Below, in pieces: positions 10,728-23,229 of a stretch of 64,000 nt of DNA; position 1 is the stretch's first letter; each line of letters begins with the position of its first letter. Origin of the DNA: Phycomyces blakesleeanus NRRL 1555(-). Taxonomy: Eukaryota; Mucoromycota; Mucoromycetes; Mucorales; Phycomycetaceae. The stretch lies in assembly GCF_001638985.1 (NCBI RefSeq), contig NW_017265143.1, forward strand, positions 1,314,259-1,378,258, read 5' to 3'. The position numbers and the translations under genes are program-made. Under the pieces are notes generated by a model. It saw nothing but the letters and a program-made list of their open reading frames with translations, searched no databases and had not been told where the DNA came from.

Positions 10728-11747
10728 CTAGTCAGCTTGTGGTTTGCTTGAATATGTAAAATGAGCAGTGCTTTTGATGATTTGGGATGGACTTGATACG
10801 GTGAGACTTGAAAATGTATGCTCTGAACCAGAGACGACCTTGGACAGCCCGCTAGTAGTATGCTGGTTCTCCGCCTTTTGGGGAATGGCTGTATTGTTAG
10901 ACCCTAGTGCCTTTCCGAGCCCAATCATTACAAAGGCTAAAGCTATAAGGGATCCAAGAGTCACGACAAGTATAGCACTGATCCATTTACGTGTGGGTGA
11001 TCTACAGAGAGGAGATGATGATTGGAAGTAGTCTGGGGTTTCGGCTATTGTGATAGAATCTGGAAAAGAGTGCGAATTGCTTAATGGTAATTGTACGTTA
11101 TTATTTGTGGTAGTGCAGCCAGTACGATCAGCACATTGTTTATCAGTTAGTGATGCATTGGAGAATATTTGATATTTGTTATCAATCTCGTCATTGCAAT
11201 CATGAAAACATGGCTCGCCTTTATCATTGAAACACTCCTGTTGTTTGTGGCTGTATTTGGGTACAAGTCCTATGGGATAAATAGTGTGCTTATAATGTCC
11301 AGCGCTAGTCGAAGTCGGGGCGGTGTGGTTGCGTTGAAGTGAAGTTGGATGGTGAGCTACACTAACTTTTCGAAAAAGCTTGCTCGGAAACCGTTTAACA
11401 GAATTGATGAATGAATCGGGATTCTTCGTGTTTTGGACCCCGTTTTCCACATCCTGGGGTTGTGTTTTGTAAGATGTTGATAATGTTGGGTGGCCTTTTT
11501 CTGAATCTTGTTTGTCTATCCGTGGTGCGGCTGTATCATGAAGACTATATCTTTCTAAAGATACTGATCCTGAATGATCAGACTCAAAAGGAGGCAAAGG
11601 TAACCGATCATCTCTTTCGTCGATAAACCTGAACGACTGTCTAGAAAGCCGGGAAACTGGTTCAGCAAAGCGAGTATAAGATGATGCGTCGTTTTCAGAG
11701 GAGACACCTTTGTACGAGGCCAGTGGCTCTTGTATGTCAAAAGGCAT
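10728..11747 (-). CDS. Hypothetical single-pass membrane protein
   Basis: Single-exon gene of 339 residues, starting at the ATG at 11747 (MPFDIQEPLASYKG); the frame extends slightly upstream only through non-ATG codons. About 250 hydrophilic Ser/Thr/Pro-rich residues come first, including a cysteine cluster (ECFNDKGEPCFHDCND). One strong membrane segment near residues 263-285 (ISAILVVTLGSLIALAFVMIG) is followed by a short Ser/Thr-rich C-terminus. There is no signal peptide, so the most likely topology is N-cytosolic, C-outside. It is divergent from CKS1, with about 1.1 kb between the starts. I recognise no family. Long uninterrupted frame and normal composition support a real gene. Confidence 0.6.
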   Translation of the reverse strand: MPFDIQEPLASYKGVSSENDASSYTRFAEPVSRLSRQSFRFIDERDDRLPLPPFESDHSGSVSLERYSLHDTAAPRIDKQDSEKGHPTLSTSYKTQPQDVENGVQNTKNPDSFINSVKRFPSKLFRKVSVAHHPTSLQRNHTAPTSTSAGHYKHTIYPIGLVPKYSHKQQECFNDKGEPCFHDCNDEIDNKYQIFSNASLTDKQCADRTGCTTTNNNVQLPLSNSHSFPDSITIAETPDYFQSSSPLCRSPTRKWISAILVVTLGSLIALAFVMIGLGKALGSNNTAIPQKAENQHTTSGLSKVVSGSEHTFSSLTVSSPSQIIKSTAHFTYSSKPQAD

Positions 11748-12824
11748 TCTTTTCCGTGTTAACACGAGCAGTAAATAGCAGCAATTTTGTAGCAGTAAGA
11801 AATATTAAGAGAAGAAAAAGAAAAAGAAAAAAAAAAGATAAAATATGGAGAAAATATTTACTTTTTTTTCTCTTTGTAGAAAGGGAAGAAGAAGAAGAAA
11901 TAGATCGGCAGTCTTAGAGGAGAGCTTGGTTGTGACTAGTATAGATAGTCGAGAAATAGTAGTTTAAGAGGGGTTGGAGGATAGCAATTGAATAACCAGC
12001 CAGATTACATCACCGAGTATAAGCCGATTTAACGGAAGTTAACTGTGGTTATAGGCTAGAAAGAGCGTATCTGAACCCATTAAATACACACACACAGCAG
12101 ATATAAAGGGTATTACTAGTCAAGTTCTATTTCAATCAGCCTGAAATCAGAAACCATTGATAGAACCATTTATAAGTTTATGTGATGGAAAATATGCCTT
12201 GCTTACATACACGTCACTACTATTAATATTAGCTTTAAATATTGAATTGCTTGTATGTTGTAGATAAAACGCTTGCATATTGTTTCCCATCCTGCCATAG
12301 TTTGCTTAACATATAGGTATAACAAGTCTTGGAATTTATTCTTGGAGTTCTTATATGTAAAATGAAGGTGTACTGCATATATACGTGTAATAACCAATAT
12401 TTAATTGCCATTTAGCACACATTCAATAATGGCCTTGTTTCCTACATGAGCTATATAGTACATAAAATAATATCAATACTTTTATAAAGGGCTTTTATCT
12501 CAAGAAAAATAAATTCTATCAAAAGAAAAGAATAAATTTCTTTATATATATTGTATATATTCAACACAATAAATTTTAGCACAACATTAAAAAAAAACTT
12601 ATAAAGAAGGTTCAATTCAATACAAAAATTTATAAAATTAGATATATCGCGGTGTTTTAAACATAATTGCAGCAGGATGTCCAATGTTCATTGTCTGTCG
12701 AAATATATTACGTCACAGAAAAATGGAGAGTTACACATCTATATCTTTGACAACTCTTTTTCTTTCTATTTATTATTATTACTATTACTATTACTATTAT
12801 TATTTGCTTTAATCACAACGCGAT
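11748..12824. other. Divergent intergenic region between orphan membrane gene and CKS1
   Basis: About 1.1 kb of AT-rich DNA. A purine-rich tract lies at about 11805-11900. A trinucleotide run (ATT/ACT) lies just upstream of the CKS1 ATG at 12772-12803. No gene seen. Confidence 0.5.
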
Positions 12825-13811
12825 ATGGATAATCAACAAAATTCAGCACAATCAGGTGTCTCAATAGAGCGTAAACGACGATTAAGCGATACGACCAACG
12901 ATGCTCATCCAATACAAAAGAAAACAATGAATTCATTTGGATTACAGCAAAAAAGACCAGAAGATTTATTTCCATACACTGCCCGAGGGCAACGATTGCT
13001 TGCAGAATCTAAACGGAATGAACCTACCAATGCTGATTTGCGAAATCGACAAAAACGAGGAATTTCAATGCGAATAGAGGAAGACAAAAGAATCGAAGAA
13101 GAAAAAAAGAAACAACAAGAAATTGAAATGAAAGAAGACATACGTGCCCATGGAAATTCTATTGTATATTCACCTTATTACTTTGGTATGTTTAATTTTT
13201 TATTTTTCGATTGCATACACAGGCCTACATTTAATATTCGTGTACATATTACTTGCTAGATAACCAATTTGAATACAGGTAATAAGAAAGAAACAAAGAC
13301 AGAAAGAGAAAAATGAGCCTCGGCTTGGCAGGTACTTAATCTATTGATTTATTTATAGGCATGTTATCTTACCGTTGCAGATAGCTAGATGGATACCACA
13401 CTCTGACCTCCTCACCGAAAGAGAATGGCGTTCGCTTGGAATCAGACAATCAAGAGGATGGGAACATTATATGGTTCATGGTAATAACTATAAAAATAAG
13501 TCTATATATTAGGGGTAAATAAAGTAAAAAATAAAATAAAATAACTAATGAGATTCTTTTATAATAGCACCAGAACCTCATATATTACTCTTTAGAAGAG
13601 AGAAAAATTATGCAGAAAAGGTATGTATGAATATGCATATCTACTTTAACTCTATTGTCTTTATATCTGTTTCTTATACATATAGTACGGAAATCCAACA
13701 GCACCAAGGCCAGAGAAAACTGAGACAGAGAAGCAGATCTCAAAAGAAAATGTACCTGATAATACTACCAAAGGACTGCCGGATAATTTGGCCAATGAAA
13801 CCAAAGACTAA
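12825..13811 (+). CDS. CKS1: Cyclin-dependent kinase regulatory subunit CKS1, with N- and C-terminal extensions
   Basis: Small adaptor that binds CDK1 and phosphorylated substrates in the cell cycle. Exons 12825-13185, 13260-13278, 13359-13480, 13568-13620, 13686-13811 give 226 residues. The CKS fold spans about residues 112-183: YSPYYFDNQFEYRHVILP, LGIRQSRGWEHYMVH and EPEPHILLFRR, both family signatures included. Unusual points are about 110 extra N-terminal residues, basic at first and then a Glu/Lys-rich helix (RIEEDKRIEEEKKKQQEIEM), and a 43-residue polar tail. Most CKS proteins are 75-150 residues. Exon 2 is only 19 nt and carries the DNQFEY signature. THO2 begins about 250 bp downstream on the same strand. 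Confidence 0.93.
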
Positions 13812-14064
13812 AAATCACAAAAAAGAGAAATCAAGCAAACAGGGTCAATATATCATCTCTATTGATCCAATTACTTTATGTATAATAGCATGGTATTCAT
13901 GTAAAAAGAAAGAAAGAAAAACATATTCATTTAATCACATCATCAAGCATTGTCAACCAAATCATATTTTAAAAAGACGGGCTCCATTAATCTCTAAGAG
14001 CATGTGACTTGCAAAAATAAAATCAACTAGCATGAGGAAAATTAGCTGTAAAGTGTAGATTCAT

Positions 14065-17000
14065 ATGGTCATCCACTTCATTAGAATGCATGACCCAGTT
14101 GAAGAAGAGATCACCCGCGCAAAGCAGGTCGTGGATCAATATACTCTTCTCCATGAGAATCCACTACGCAACATGATAACTTTTGCTACACGCGACGCCT
14201 ATTTTGGCAAACGAACTGTAGCTAGTTTTCTAAATTTTATGGGTGCATTGGTCAAGGATGACGACAAGATCTTTGCAACACACGAAATTGATACACGCCA
14301 GCTGTTCATCAACAGTCTCAAGACGCAAGATGTTCATCTTGAAACGATGGGTGAACTTAATCTCCAAAACGGCCCAAAACAAATAATGGAACTTCGAAAG
14401 GCTAATCTTATTGCAATGATTAGAGGCGTTTTGGTACGAAAATAACAAATCAAACTTTTTAATCCAATTCCAAAAAAAAAAAACGGATTCCTTTTAACCA
14501 TTTGTATTCTTCTTTTTTCTTTAAAAAAAAACAATTAGTCTGAACGCATCTTAACAGAAGCAGATCTTAAGATCAACTTTTCTAGCCAACTATTGGAGGA
14601 CTCCAGAATTATCGCTAGTAAGGTCATGTTTGACCGGCGGCTTGTCCGACTAAATACATCCATGCTGTAAGAATTCAAGAATGTAAAAGCTATTATAAAT
14701 ATATGTAAAGAAAAAACGAAAGAAAGAGAGAGAAAAAAGAAGTTTGGTTTAAACAGCAAAATTCATGTTCAACAGATACAAACAAAACAAATTCAACCTA
14801 GCACGCGAAGATATGGTTGGATACTCAGCCCTTATTGACGATATAACCTTTGGAACAATCGACCTGGAATACGATGCCAATGGAAGAGCCCCCCCTACGC
14901 CCCTCGAACGTGTCCCGAAATTTCTCGAAACTATCTCATCTAATATTGGTAAAAAAATGTTATTGCTATTAAACTCTAGTCACTGTTAAACTGCCACATT
15001 ATCTATCTATCTTTTTTGAATAAGTACTAATATTGCTTCATATGTATGTATCAAGGCATTTTCCATTTGGACCCCAATCGAGTTCTTGACATTCTCCTGG
15101 ATCTATTTATCAAAGAGATTCTTGTCAATCATGTATTCTGGTTAAGCTTATTTGAAACTTCTGGGTGGATCCAGCAGCTCGCTTCAGGATCATCGGCCGA
15201 AGTAGATGAAGATGAAAACAAATCGAAAAAGTATAGCGTGGTAATGGCACAGTTGTTGGGTTTCAAATTCGAGCATTACCATCTTGTTGAAGTCCAATCC
15301 GCACCTAGCGAACTTTACTATGCTTGTGCACTTTTAATGAAGAACGGCTTGATCCGCCCAGGTGACCTTTTGCCATATCTCAAGCCATTTGAAGACGAAA
15401 TGGTAGCTCAGAAAGCAAAATATACAGAGAACATGAACCGAGAAATCAAGAGTAACAGTGCAGGTGCTTTAGCTCAATATGGTGCTCTGGGTGAGGAAGG
15501 TACGACTCAAAAAGCCAAAAAGGTCGAACAAAAAGAGAAAGTCGAGTCTGCTGAGAACATTGCGCCAGTCTATACAACAAACGACATCGTAGAACTTACA
15601 AAGGCTCTACTCTCAATTGGGGACATCCCTCATGCTGAAGTTATTATGGCAAAGCACGACAAGCTGTGTGATATGCATCCTATTTTAGCACACAATATAT
15701 ATCGTTTATGCGATATCATCCTCGAGCCTGCTTATCAGAAATATGTAGCCGATGATATTAAAGCACGTTATGTACACTATGCCAAGTGTGCAGAAGAATC
15801 AAGATTAATTGCCACTCTCCAAAAGCGTGGGGAAAAACCTCCCGAAATGCCAAAAATGACAAAGGTTTTGGTAAAAAATATTTTGAAAGACGGTACATAT
15901 GATCTCGTAAAGCGAGAACGGTACGAATTCTTTTACTGCTCCTGGGCCGATAATCTACCGCGTTGTGAGACATACCAGCATTTAACAGAACGTTTTATGC
16001 CTATCATGCGCTTAGCAGGATACAAAGCATATCTTGCTCCTCATCTGACTCAGAAACTTCTCTTGATTATCCAGGGTCTTTTGGAAAGAGTAAGAACCAA
16101 GTGACCAAATGCACCCAAGTGGAAGAAGAAAGAATATTGATTCATGTTGTCTCAGGAGAAAGGATATCCAAACTGTCGCACTCATTGCCTAAACATGATC
16201 CGTGATTTCTTGTTACCGCTGGTTTCCTTCAGTGGATGTAATCCTGGTACAATGGCATCCGTCTGGGAAGTTTTGGATACATTCTCTTTCCAAGAAAGGT
16301 TAGTTAGAATCTAGAGTTTTGAGAAACAATGCCATAACATGTTTATTGACTTATTGATTTACATCTTTATTTATTTCTGACCTTAGATGTGCTTTATACG
16401 GTGAATGGGGAAATGACTTTTATAAAAAGACTATTGAGACTAAACTTCTCAAGGCTCGTACTGAACGTACTGTCAAGGGAATCATGCGGCAAGTGAATCT
16501 ATGCACCAGGGCGAGAGAGAGAGAGAGAGATAAAAAATCAATCTAATATATACTAACTAAATCTGACATCCAGCCGTGTATCCAAGAACGATCTTCGTCA
16601 ATGCGGCCGTGATCTCGGCAAATTAGCACACTCAAACCCAATGATTGTATTCAATGTAATGTTGGACCAGATCCAGGCATTTGATAACTTGGCTCCCTAT
16701 ATGGCAGACGCATGTCGCTATATGGGAAGCTTTGCTTATGATGTTCTTGGCTATCTCATGACTGAGAAATGGACCGGATCTCAGGGTGCTGGTCGAATGA
16801 AGAAGATTAAGATGAAAAATGACGGAATGTCTTCATCATGGCTCAAAGGTTAGCTCTTATAGAAGACTATGGTCCTTCTCAAGCCTTACTTATTGATACT
16901 TTGCATATTTAGCGCTTTCTGTATTCGCTGGTATGCTTTACAAGAAGCAAGGAATCGACCCCACGCCTTTACTTCGTTATATGGATTATCGCTTGCGTCA

Positions 17001-19948
17001 AGACGATTCGGTGCCAGATCTCATTTTGTTTAACGAATTTATTACCAAGCTTTCCGGTATTGAGATCATCGGAAGTACACTGACCGACGATCAGATCACA
17101 TCAGCAGGGTGTAGTGAAACTCTTCGTGCTGAAGCATTCCAGCCTGTATCAAATGACAATAGACGTGCCACTAAAAGAGTCTTGTCACGTCTTAAAGATA
17201 CTTTGCAAAAAGATGGAACTGGCCTAGAAATATTTGTACTTCTTCATCGATTGAGTGAAGCATGCTCTTCCGAAGGAGAACTCAATACTTTTGAACGTGG
17301 TTCCAAATTAGACTTGATTCACCAGACCTTTTTACAGTACTCTGAACTCCTGACTACTGTTTTCGACGAAGCCGAGTATGACGCTCTCGTTCCGGATGCC
17401 GTTAGATTGGCAGAAGACTACAAGCTTCCTCCAGATGTGGTTATGCATATGGTGCGCCCAAAGACTCGTCACCTACTTCGGGCCAGTATGGAAGGAGTAA
17501 CTGGTCAGCCTAACTCAGCGCTCAGTCCACTGATTGAAAATATGGCTCGAATTGCGCCTCATCCAGCTATATCCAGTGTCATCTCACCAGAATTTTATGC
17601 AACTTTCTGGCAGTTGAGTCTTTATGATATTCATTGTCCTGTAGGTCATTACGATACTGCCATGAAGAGGCATAAGGATATGATTGCCCAGTGCAGAGAT
17701 ACTCGCTCGTCTTTTTACCAAAGCCAGCGTCTATCTGCTGTCCAGAAAGCAGAAAGGATGGCCCAGGTTAGCCTTGAAAGCCTCCAGGAAGACCTTCCAA
17801 AACACAAGAAGGATGTCGAAAAGACGATGGAGATGCTGAGAGAATCTCAGAGCCGCTGGTTCCCAACTTCTGTTAATCGCCTTACTTTGATCCAAAGCAT
17901 TATCCAGCATTGTTTGCTGCCTCGAAGTGTCTTATCAGAAGTCGATGCTGCCTATTGTTACGAGTTTATTATCCTTATGCACCAGATCAGCGTGACCAAC
18001 TTCTCCAGTCTGACTCTATTTGACAAACTCCTTTCCGAAAACCTTCCTGCTGTACTCATGTCATTCACCGAATACGAAACAACAATTAATGCTCGCTTTT
18101 TATACAAGATATTTTCCAAAATGTCTCGATGGAGTCAGGATGAAACACTGTATGCCAGAGAAGCACTTGGTGAAGGATTGATTGGATTCCAAAAGCGATG
18201 GACTGGTCAACTATCTTCTCAAGTAAACGACAAGGCAGAGTGGTTGAGTTACCAAGATTTCCGTCGAGTTATAAACAAGTGGCATATGAAAATCAGCAGT
18301 GCTCTTGAACAAGCACTCCAATCTGGTGAATCTCACCAGATCCGCAACGCATTTTTAGTGATGAGACAGTTCATTCCTCACTTTCCTTTGATCAAACAAC
18401 ACGGTGAAGTCTTGGTCCAAGCAACTCAAAACCTTGCTTCCCATGAGAAGCGCGATGACCTGAAAGTACTGGCCAGAAGGTATAAAACTGAAATGAAAAT
18501 TCCCCAAAAAAAAAGACTTGGGAATTTATTATTGTATTTGTGGGAAATCTTTTGACTAACAAACATATATCATATCATATTATCCTTATCATTTTTATAG
18601 TTATCTGGGATTGATTGAGAAGAGTAAGTCTCGTTGGGTGAGCAAAAATGTATTCCTTGGCACTGAAGAGGTAAGTAGAAAGAATAAAGAGAAAAACACT
18701 TGATATAGATATGATAAATAGTACGTGGATTTACGCAAACGAATGTTTAATTATTGATTGGTATATTCTCTGCAGCCCGAGGCAGATAAACCAGCATCGT
18801 CAACACCTGCAGCCAAAACTGGAGATAAGACGCCAAACAATAAGTCACCTACACCTCAGACAACTCCACGTAGAGAAGATAGACAGGAACGTGCATCGTC
18901 TCCAAGTGACCGTAAGCGTGGAAAAGAAGATCCGTCTAATACAACCAAAAAACCGAGAAACGATGAGAAAGACCGTGGTCGCCAAGAGCTAGCAACAAAC
19001 CGTCATCGCACTGTTGAGTCATTACCGCGTGACTCACCACGAGAGGCGGCAAAGGACAACACGTTATCTACCAGAGATTCTCGTAGCACTTCTTCAAGGA
19101 ATAATAATAATAATAATAGCAACAGCAATACGAACACTAGCAGTAGCAATAATAATTCCAACATTAGTAGCCGAGAAGAACGCTCAACACGAGACGATAG
19201 ACCATCTCGAGATGAAAAGATAGCAAGAGATGACCGAATGAGTCGGGATGATCGTAATAATCGAGAGGAAAGGACTTCAAGAGAGGAACGACCTTCAAGA
19301 GAAGAACGACCCTCGAGAGAAGAACGACCCTCGAGAGAAGAACGCCCGGCACGAGAAGAGCGCGCGGTGCGTGATGAAAGATCAAGTCGAGAAGAACGTC
19401 CGGCACGTGAAGAGCGGTCTGGGCGGGAGGATCGTTCGTCACGAGAAGATCGTTCTAGCACGGCACCACGTACAAATAATGGCCGATCTGTAGTCGTAGA
19501 GTCTACTAGTGAACGACGGGCGCCATCTGGAAGTGCAAGAGAGGAGAGATCTTTGAGCTCAAGGCTCAATACAAGCAGTCGTAGTGTAGTTGTTGAAACA
19601 AGTCGGGAGAGACGTTCTGGCCTGACTACAAATACAAGTGTTTCTGCCCCTCCTCCTGCTGTCAATAGTGCGACTAGCTCTGCTGGAAGTAGTAGTGGAC
19701 GAAAGAGACTTCAAGAAGATGATCGGGAGAGAGAAGGAAAGCGAATTAGGTAAGTCCCAAGATAACACGTGGAAAGAGATGTGATTTCTTACTCTTATTT
19801 GTGTTTGGTTTAAAAAAGGGAGGACCGTAGAGAAGAAAGACGCGATGATCGTAGAGAAGACCGGAGAGATGACAGAAAAGATCGGGACCGGGATAGAGAA
19901 AGAGAAAGAGAGCGTGATAGAGATCACCGAAGAAGAAGAAGACAGTAA
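14065..19948 (+). CDS. THO2: THO complex subunit 2 (THO2/THOC2)
   Basis: Scaffold of the THO/TREX complex coupling transcription to mRNA export. Exons: 14065-14433, 14539-14666, 14776-14948, 15056-16089, 16156-16298, 16387-16488, 16574-16848, 16913-18479, 18601-18670, 18776-19749, 19819-19948; about 1654 residues. Landmarks are YKQNKFNLAREDMVGYS, FHLDPNRVLDILLDLF, LLGFKFEHYHL, the RVSKNDLRQCGRDLGKLAHS block, SSWLKALSVFAG, and the C-terminal Tho2 domain around RWFPTSVNRLTLIQSIIQHC. The last 390 residues are disordered, with Asn/Ser runs and repeated REERPS/REDRSS units. Intron 6 (16489-16573) appears to be GC-AG (ATGCG|GCAAGT). The start could instead be the ATG at 14086, and an upstream 5' exon cannot be excluded because metazoan THOC2 has more N-terminal sequence. 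Confidence 0.93.
19276..19365 (+). repeat. 18-bp imperfect tandem repeat coding REERPS
   Basis: About five consecutive 18-bp units (consensus TCGAGAGAAGAACGACCC) inside the last large THO2 exon, coding a hexapeptide SREERP. They continue downstream as more diverged REER/REDR units to about 19460. Confidence 0.85.
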
Positions 19949-20364
19949 AAGAAAAAGGAAAGGGAAATACAACGATATACTCCCCCATCTTACAAATACA
20001 CCACATGCAAAAATATTATTAAAATTCAATTAAAAACGCTTCTCTGTCTGTATAACTTGTATCCTCTCTCTGTTTAACCCAGTGTTGATATGTTTTTCTT
20101 ATTCTTCTTTGTATCCTCATGATATAAACATAATATATATATAAATTAAAAGAAGGCAGAATATAACGTATATATATATATATATATATATTGTCTATGC
20201 TAGGATTACGAAGAGAGCCGAGTATGGCCCTCTATATATTCTATGTATAACAAATAAGTACAGAAGAGGGGACTACATTCAGGTTGGTTTCTTTTGTTGT
20301 GTGTTAATGTGTGCTAATGACAAGGGAAGATATCTTCTTGAAAGATAAAGATGATGCAAGATTT
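19949..20364. other. Convergent 3' region of THO2 and GT32-like gene
   Basis: AT-rich 3' UTR sequence with a TA microsatellite near 20168-20190. No gene seen. Confidence 0.6.
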
Positions 20365-21600
20365 TTATGATGTAATTTTTTGGTGTGTGTGTGTAATATA
20401 GCGGTAAAGGGCACCAGGTTGTGAAGTCCACTTGCCATGCCAACGATAGGCAAATATCTGTGATATCCGTCGACTATCAACCTTTGATTCAGAGGTAAGC
20501 TTGGGCAAGGCATTAGCTGAATTGCACATTGTTCCGTCAGTAAAGCACCAAGGCAGACTTGACCAGGGTTTGATGTGATGGTGGAGTATATTTCGATAAA
20601 CACCATAATATAACTGGGCCCCAAATGTCTCTGGCGTGTTTGCTGTGAGTTTTAATAGCTTGGCTTGGCTATTATCCACGGGAAATCGGGTGTTCGTTTG
20701 TTTGATGATATTGAATTGGTCAACAGCGACTTCCAGCATCTCACAGACAAAAGGGGATTGTTTCTTGAAATGCAGTAAACCGCCATCGAATGGGTTTCCT
20801 TCCATAGATGTTTTGCAGTCACCCTGTGATATCCATTCATATTCCAATAAAGGACCCATGTCTCGTACCAGTAGGGTATCCATATCAAACCAGAGACCAC
20901 CATATTGACTGAGTACCAAGAGCCTCAGAAGCATGTCCTGATTAGTATGTGTGTTATAGACATGGTTTCTCCAGTCATCGACGTAATCAGCGAGAGGGGT
21001 ATTTTGGGTGAGTGCTTTGTGATCAATAGTTCGGTATTCTATGCGTTTAGGCGCCAGTTCCTGGGCCATTTTCCATTGGGCTGAGAATACCAGGGCTTTG
21101 GTGTCTGTGGATGGGACCCAGACAAACAATTTTGTACTGTTAGGGTTCTGAGTAGCTACAAAAGATCTCAATGTATCCAGCTGTTTGTCGCCAAACCCAG
21201 TGATATTTGTAGACCAATAGGTATGAAAGATAGTATCCTGTAGGACTGGTTTGATAGAGGGTTTGATGAGACCTGCAAAATCGTAGCAAGTGTCTGCTCT
21301 CCAAAGAGGAACTCCTGGTGTAATCGAAATTGTGTGGCTTGCTTGGCCATGACGGTATGGACTATTATTTGGTAGATTGAGACAGTTTGAAAGTGGATAG
21401 TTGATTTGTGGTTGTCGAGGTGAGACCCACTCTTGTGGGAATACCCTAGCATTAGCTTCGAGTCGACATGCGATGAGGAATGTTGCGATGACTATTATTA
21501 CTAGGGATGCAATAAACTTGATATTGAATATTGAGTTCCATAAGGTTCGTCTTAATCGGGGATTGTTTATGGTCGTGTGGGTTGGTAGACATGAAATCAT
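20365..21600 (-). CDS. Type II membrane glycosyltransferase with DXD motif (GT32-like)
   Basis: Single-exon gene of 411 residues, probably a Golgi sugar transferase. The ATG at 21600 (MISCLPTHTT) is the first ATG; the frame runs further up only through a TA repeat. Residues about 27-45 (FIASLVIIVIATFLIAC) form a signal anchor. The catalytic region has IFHTYWSTNITG, then RLLVLSQYGGLWFDMDTLLV, where FDMD is the metal/nucleotide-sugar binding DXD, and a C-terminal YRWHGKW. This fits the sugar-binding DXD (GT32/Och1-related) superfamily. Donor and acceptor cannot be told from sequence. It is convergent with THO2. Confidence 0.85.
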   Translation of the reverse strand: MISCLPTHTTINNPRLRRTLWNSIFNIKFIASLVIIVIATFLIACRLEANARVFPQEWVSPRQPQINYPLSNCLNLPNNSPYRHGQASHTISITPGVPLWRADTCYDFAGLIKPSIKPVLQDTIFHTYWSTNITGFGDKQLDTLRSFVATQNPNSTKLFVWVPSTDTKALVFSAQWKMAQELAPKRIEYRTIDHKALTQNTPLADYVDDWRNHVYNTHTNQDMLLRLLVLSQYGGLWFDMDTLLVRDMGPLLEYEWISQGDCKTSMEGNPFDGGLLHFKKQSPFVCEMLEVAVDQFNIIKQTNTRFPVDNSQAKLLKLTANTPETFGAQLYYGVYRNILHHHIKPWSSLPWCFTDGTMCNSANALPKLTSESKVDSRRISQIFAYRWHGKWTSQPGALYRYITHTHQKITS

Positions 21601-23131
21601 AACTGAATATATATATATATTTATATATATATATATATAAAAAGTAAGGTCTAGATGTGTAACAATAAAGGATTCGGTGTTACGACGCTGTCGATTAAGG
21701 CAAAAAGAAGCCAAGTGATACAGCAGAGAGATAATTAATAAAGTAGAGAAAAGAAGAGGAACGAAACTAATAAATGGACAAGTGAAATTGGGTTTTTAAA
21801 TATGTATTTTTTTTTTTGGGAGGGGGGGAGATTTCCTTTTTCTATCTCTCCTCTTAAACACATGTATACTACAGATGCTCACTATAGCTTCTTTTATAAA
21901 ACAAAAACAAAATCTCATTTATAAATGAATACAGATAAAAGGTAGATATATTTGCACGCTAATCAAACCCTTTGAGCTGGCTATTTTCCAGACTATATAA
22001 AATTAGGTTAAAGTCATGGCCAAGAGTTTAGAGAAGAAGAATATAGATATTAATGACAATAATCTAGACTGGATCTTTAAGTCTATAGGCTCCCTTTTTG
22101 TTTTTTGTATACATTTTTTACTTCAATTTCATTTTATTCTTTATTTCTCAATGTCAGCCACAATGATGTCGATTTATGGCTTAAATCTGCTTACCTTTAA
22201 GAATTTGCTTTATACTATAAGGTGCTTGTCAGTAAAGCCAATAAAGCAAAAATAAAATGTGGCTGAAATATTTAAATAAATAGATAATAAGGAGCTACTT
22301 CTTCTAGAACAAATAAACCAATAATCTACTATGATTGGATGCAGTCGATCATTCATTTGTATTCGGTAATCTCTTTTTACTACTTTCATTTGGCAAATCC
22401 TACATCCCGTACAAATCAAACTTCATCAGTTTTTCTCCAAAAAGAATTGCTACGGTGATTAGATTTTTCCGGTCACCGAACCCATCGATCAATCAATCAG
22501 TTTCTTGGTCATACAGAATAGAGAAGGGGAGAACGTATATAGGCCACTTTCATGACTGCTGAAAATGGATGCAGTTTAAAGTCAGAAACAGAAGATTAAG
22601 CGCCGACTATAATGAGGGACACTTTTGAGAGACATAATGGAAAGTTAAGCTAAAAGTGCCCTAGAAGTGTCTTGGGATAAAAGTAAAGACGGTAAAATTC
22701 TGGGTAATTTGTACCCAGTAAAGTCCGTTGGAACGATATTTTCAAATTTTCCCTGAGTAGTCCCCTCTAATAAAATAACGTTCATATCATTTTAGATATT
22801 CGCAATACGAGGTAAAAATTACCTAGGATATCTAACATTGCCTGACTTAACTAATGGCCGAAGTCCGAGTCAATATTCAAGCAATTGTTTATTAAGAAAA
22901 GAAGAAAAAAAAGTAAATCGGCAAAGAGAACGGAAGGGTTCAAGAAGGTATATCTGGCAGAAGAACTTGCCGACATGTTTGCCTACAGTAGTAATCCAAC
23001 ATTTGTAAAGAATAGCTTGATAGTAAGCTAAAATTCATTAATGTTGAATTCAATTAAATCCTGCTTTTAATTAATAATAAAAAAATACCCTTTTTGATTA
23101 TTAAATATTTTGTTCAATGATTCCAATCTTA
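21601..23131. other. Intergenic region left of the Tc1/mariner element
   Basis: Promoter side of the glycosyltransferase, starting with a TA-rich run at 21608-21640. An open frame at 22016-22255 is hydrophobic and AT-driven, so I do not accept it as a gene. Nothing else is supportable. Confidence 0.5.
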
Positions 23132-23133
23132 TA

Positions 23134-23164
23134 CAGTGAGGGGCAAAAAGAATCGCCTTTTTTT
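23134..23164 (+). repeat. Left terminal inverted repeat of Tc1/mariner element
   Basis: 31 bp, identical in reverse complement to 24450-24480. A TA target duplication lies at 23132-23133. Confidence 0.95.
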
Positions 23165-23229
23165 TAAAATGCCGAAATCAGCAAACGTAATAGTCTTTCT
23201 CTTTTTCTCTTAAATTAACATTTTATGAA

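Noticed and set aside
19003..19665. 220-codon minus-strand frame opposite THO2
   Set aside because: It is the antisense shadow of the Arg/Glu/Ser repeats, giving Ser/Arg/Leu repeats with no independent motif.
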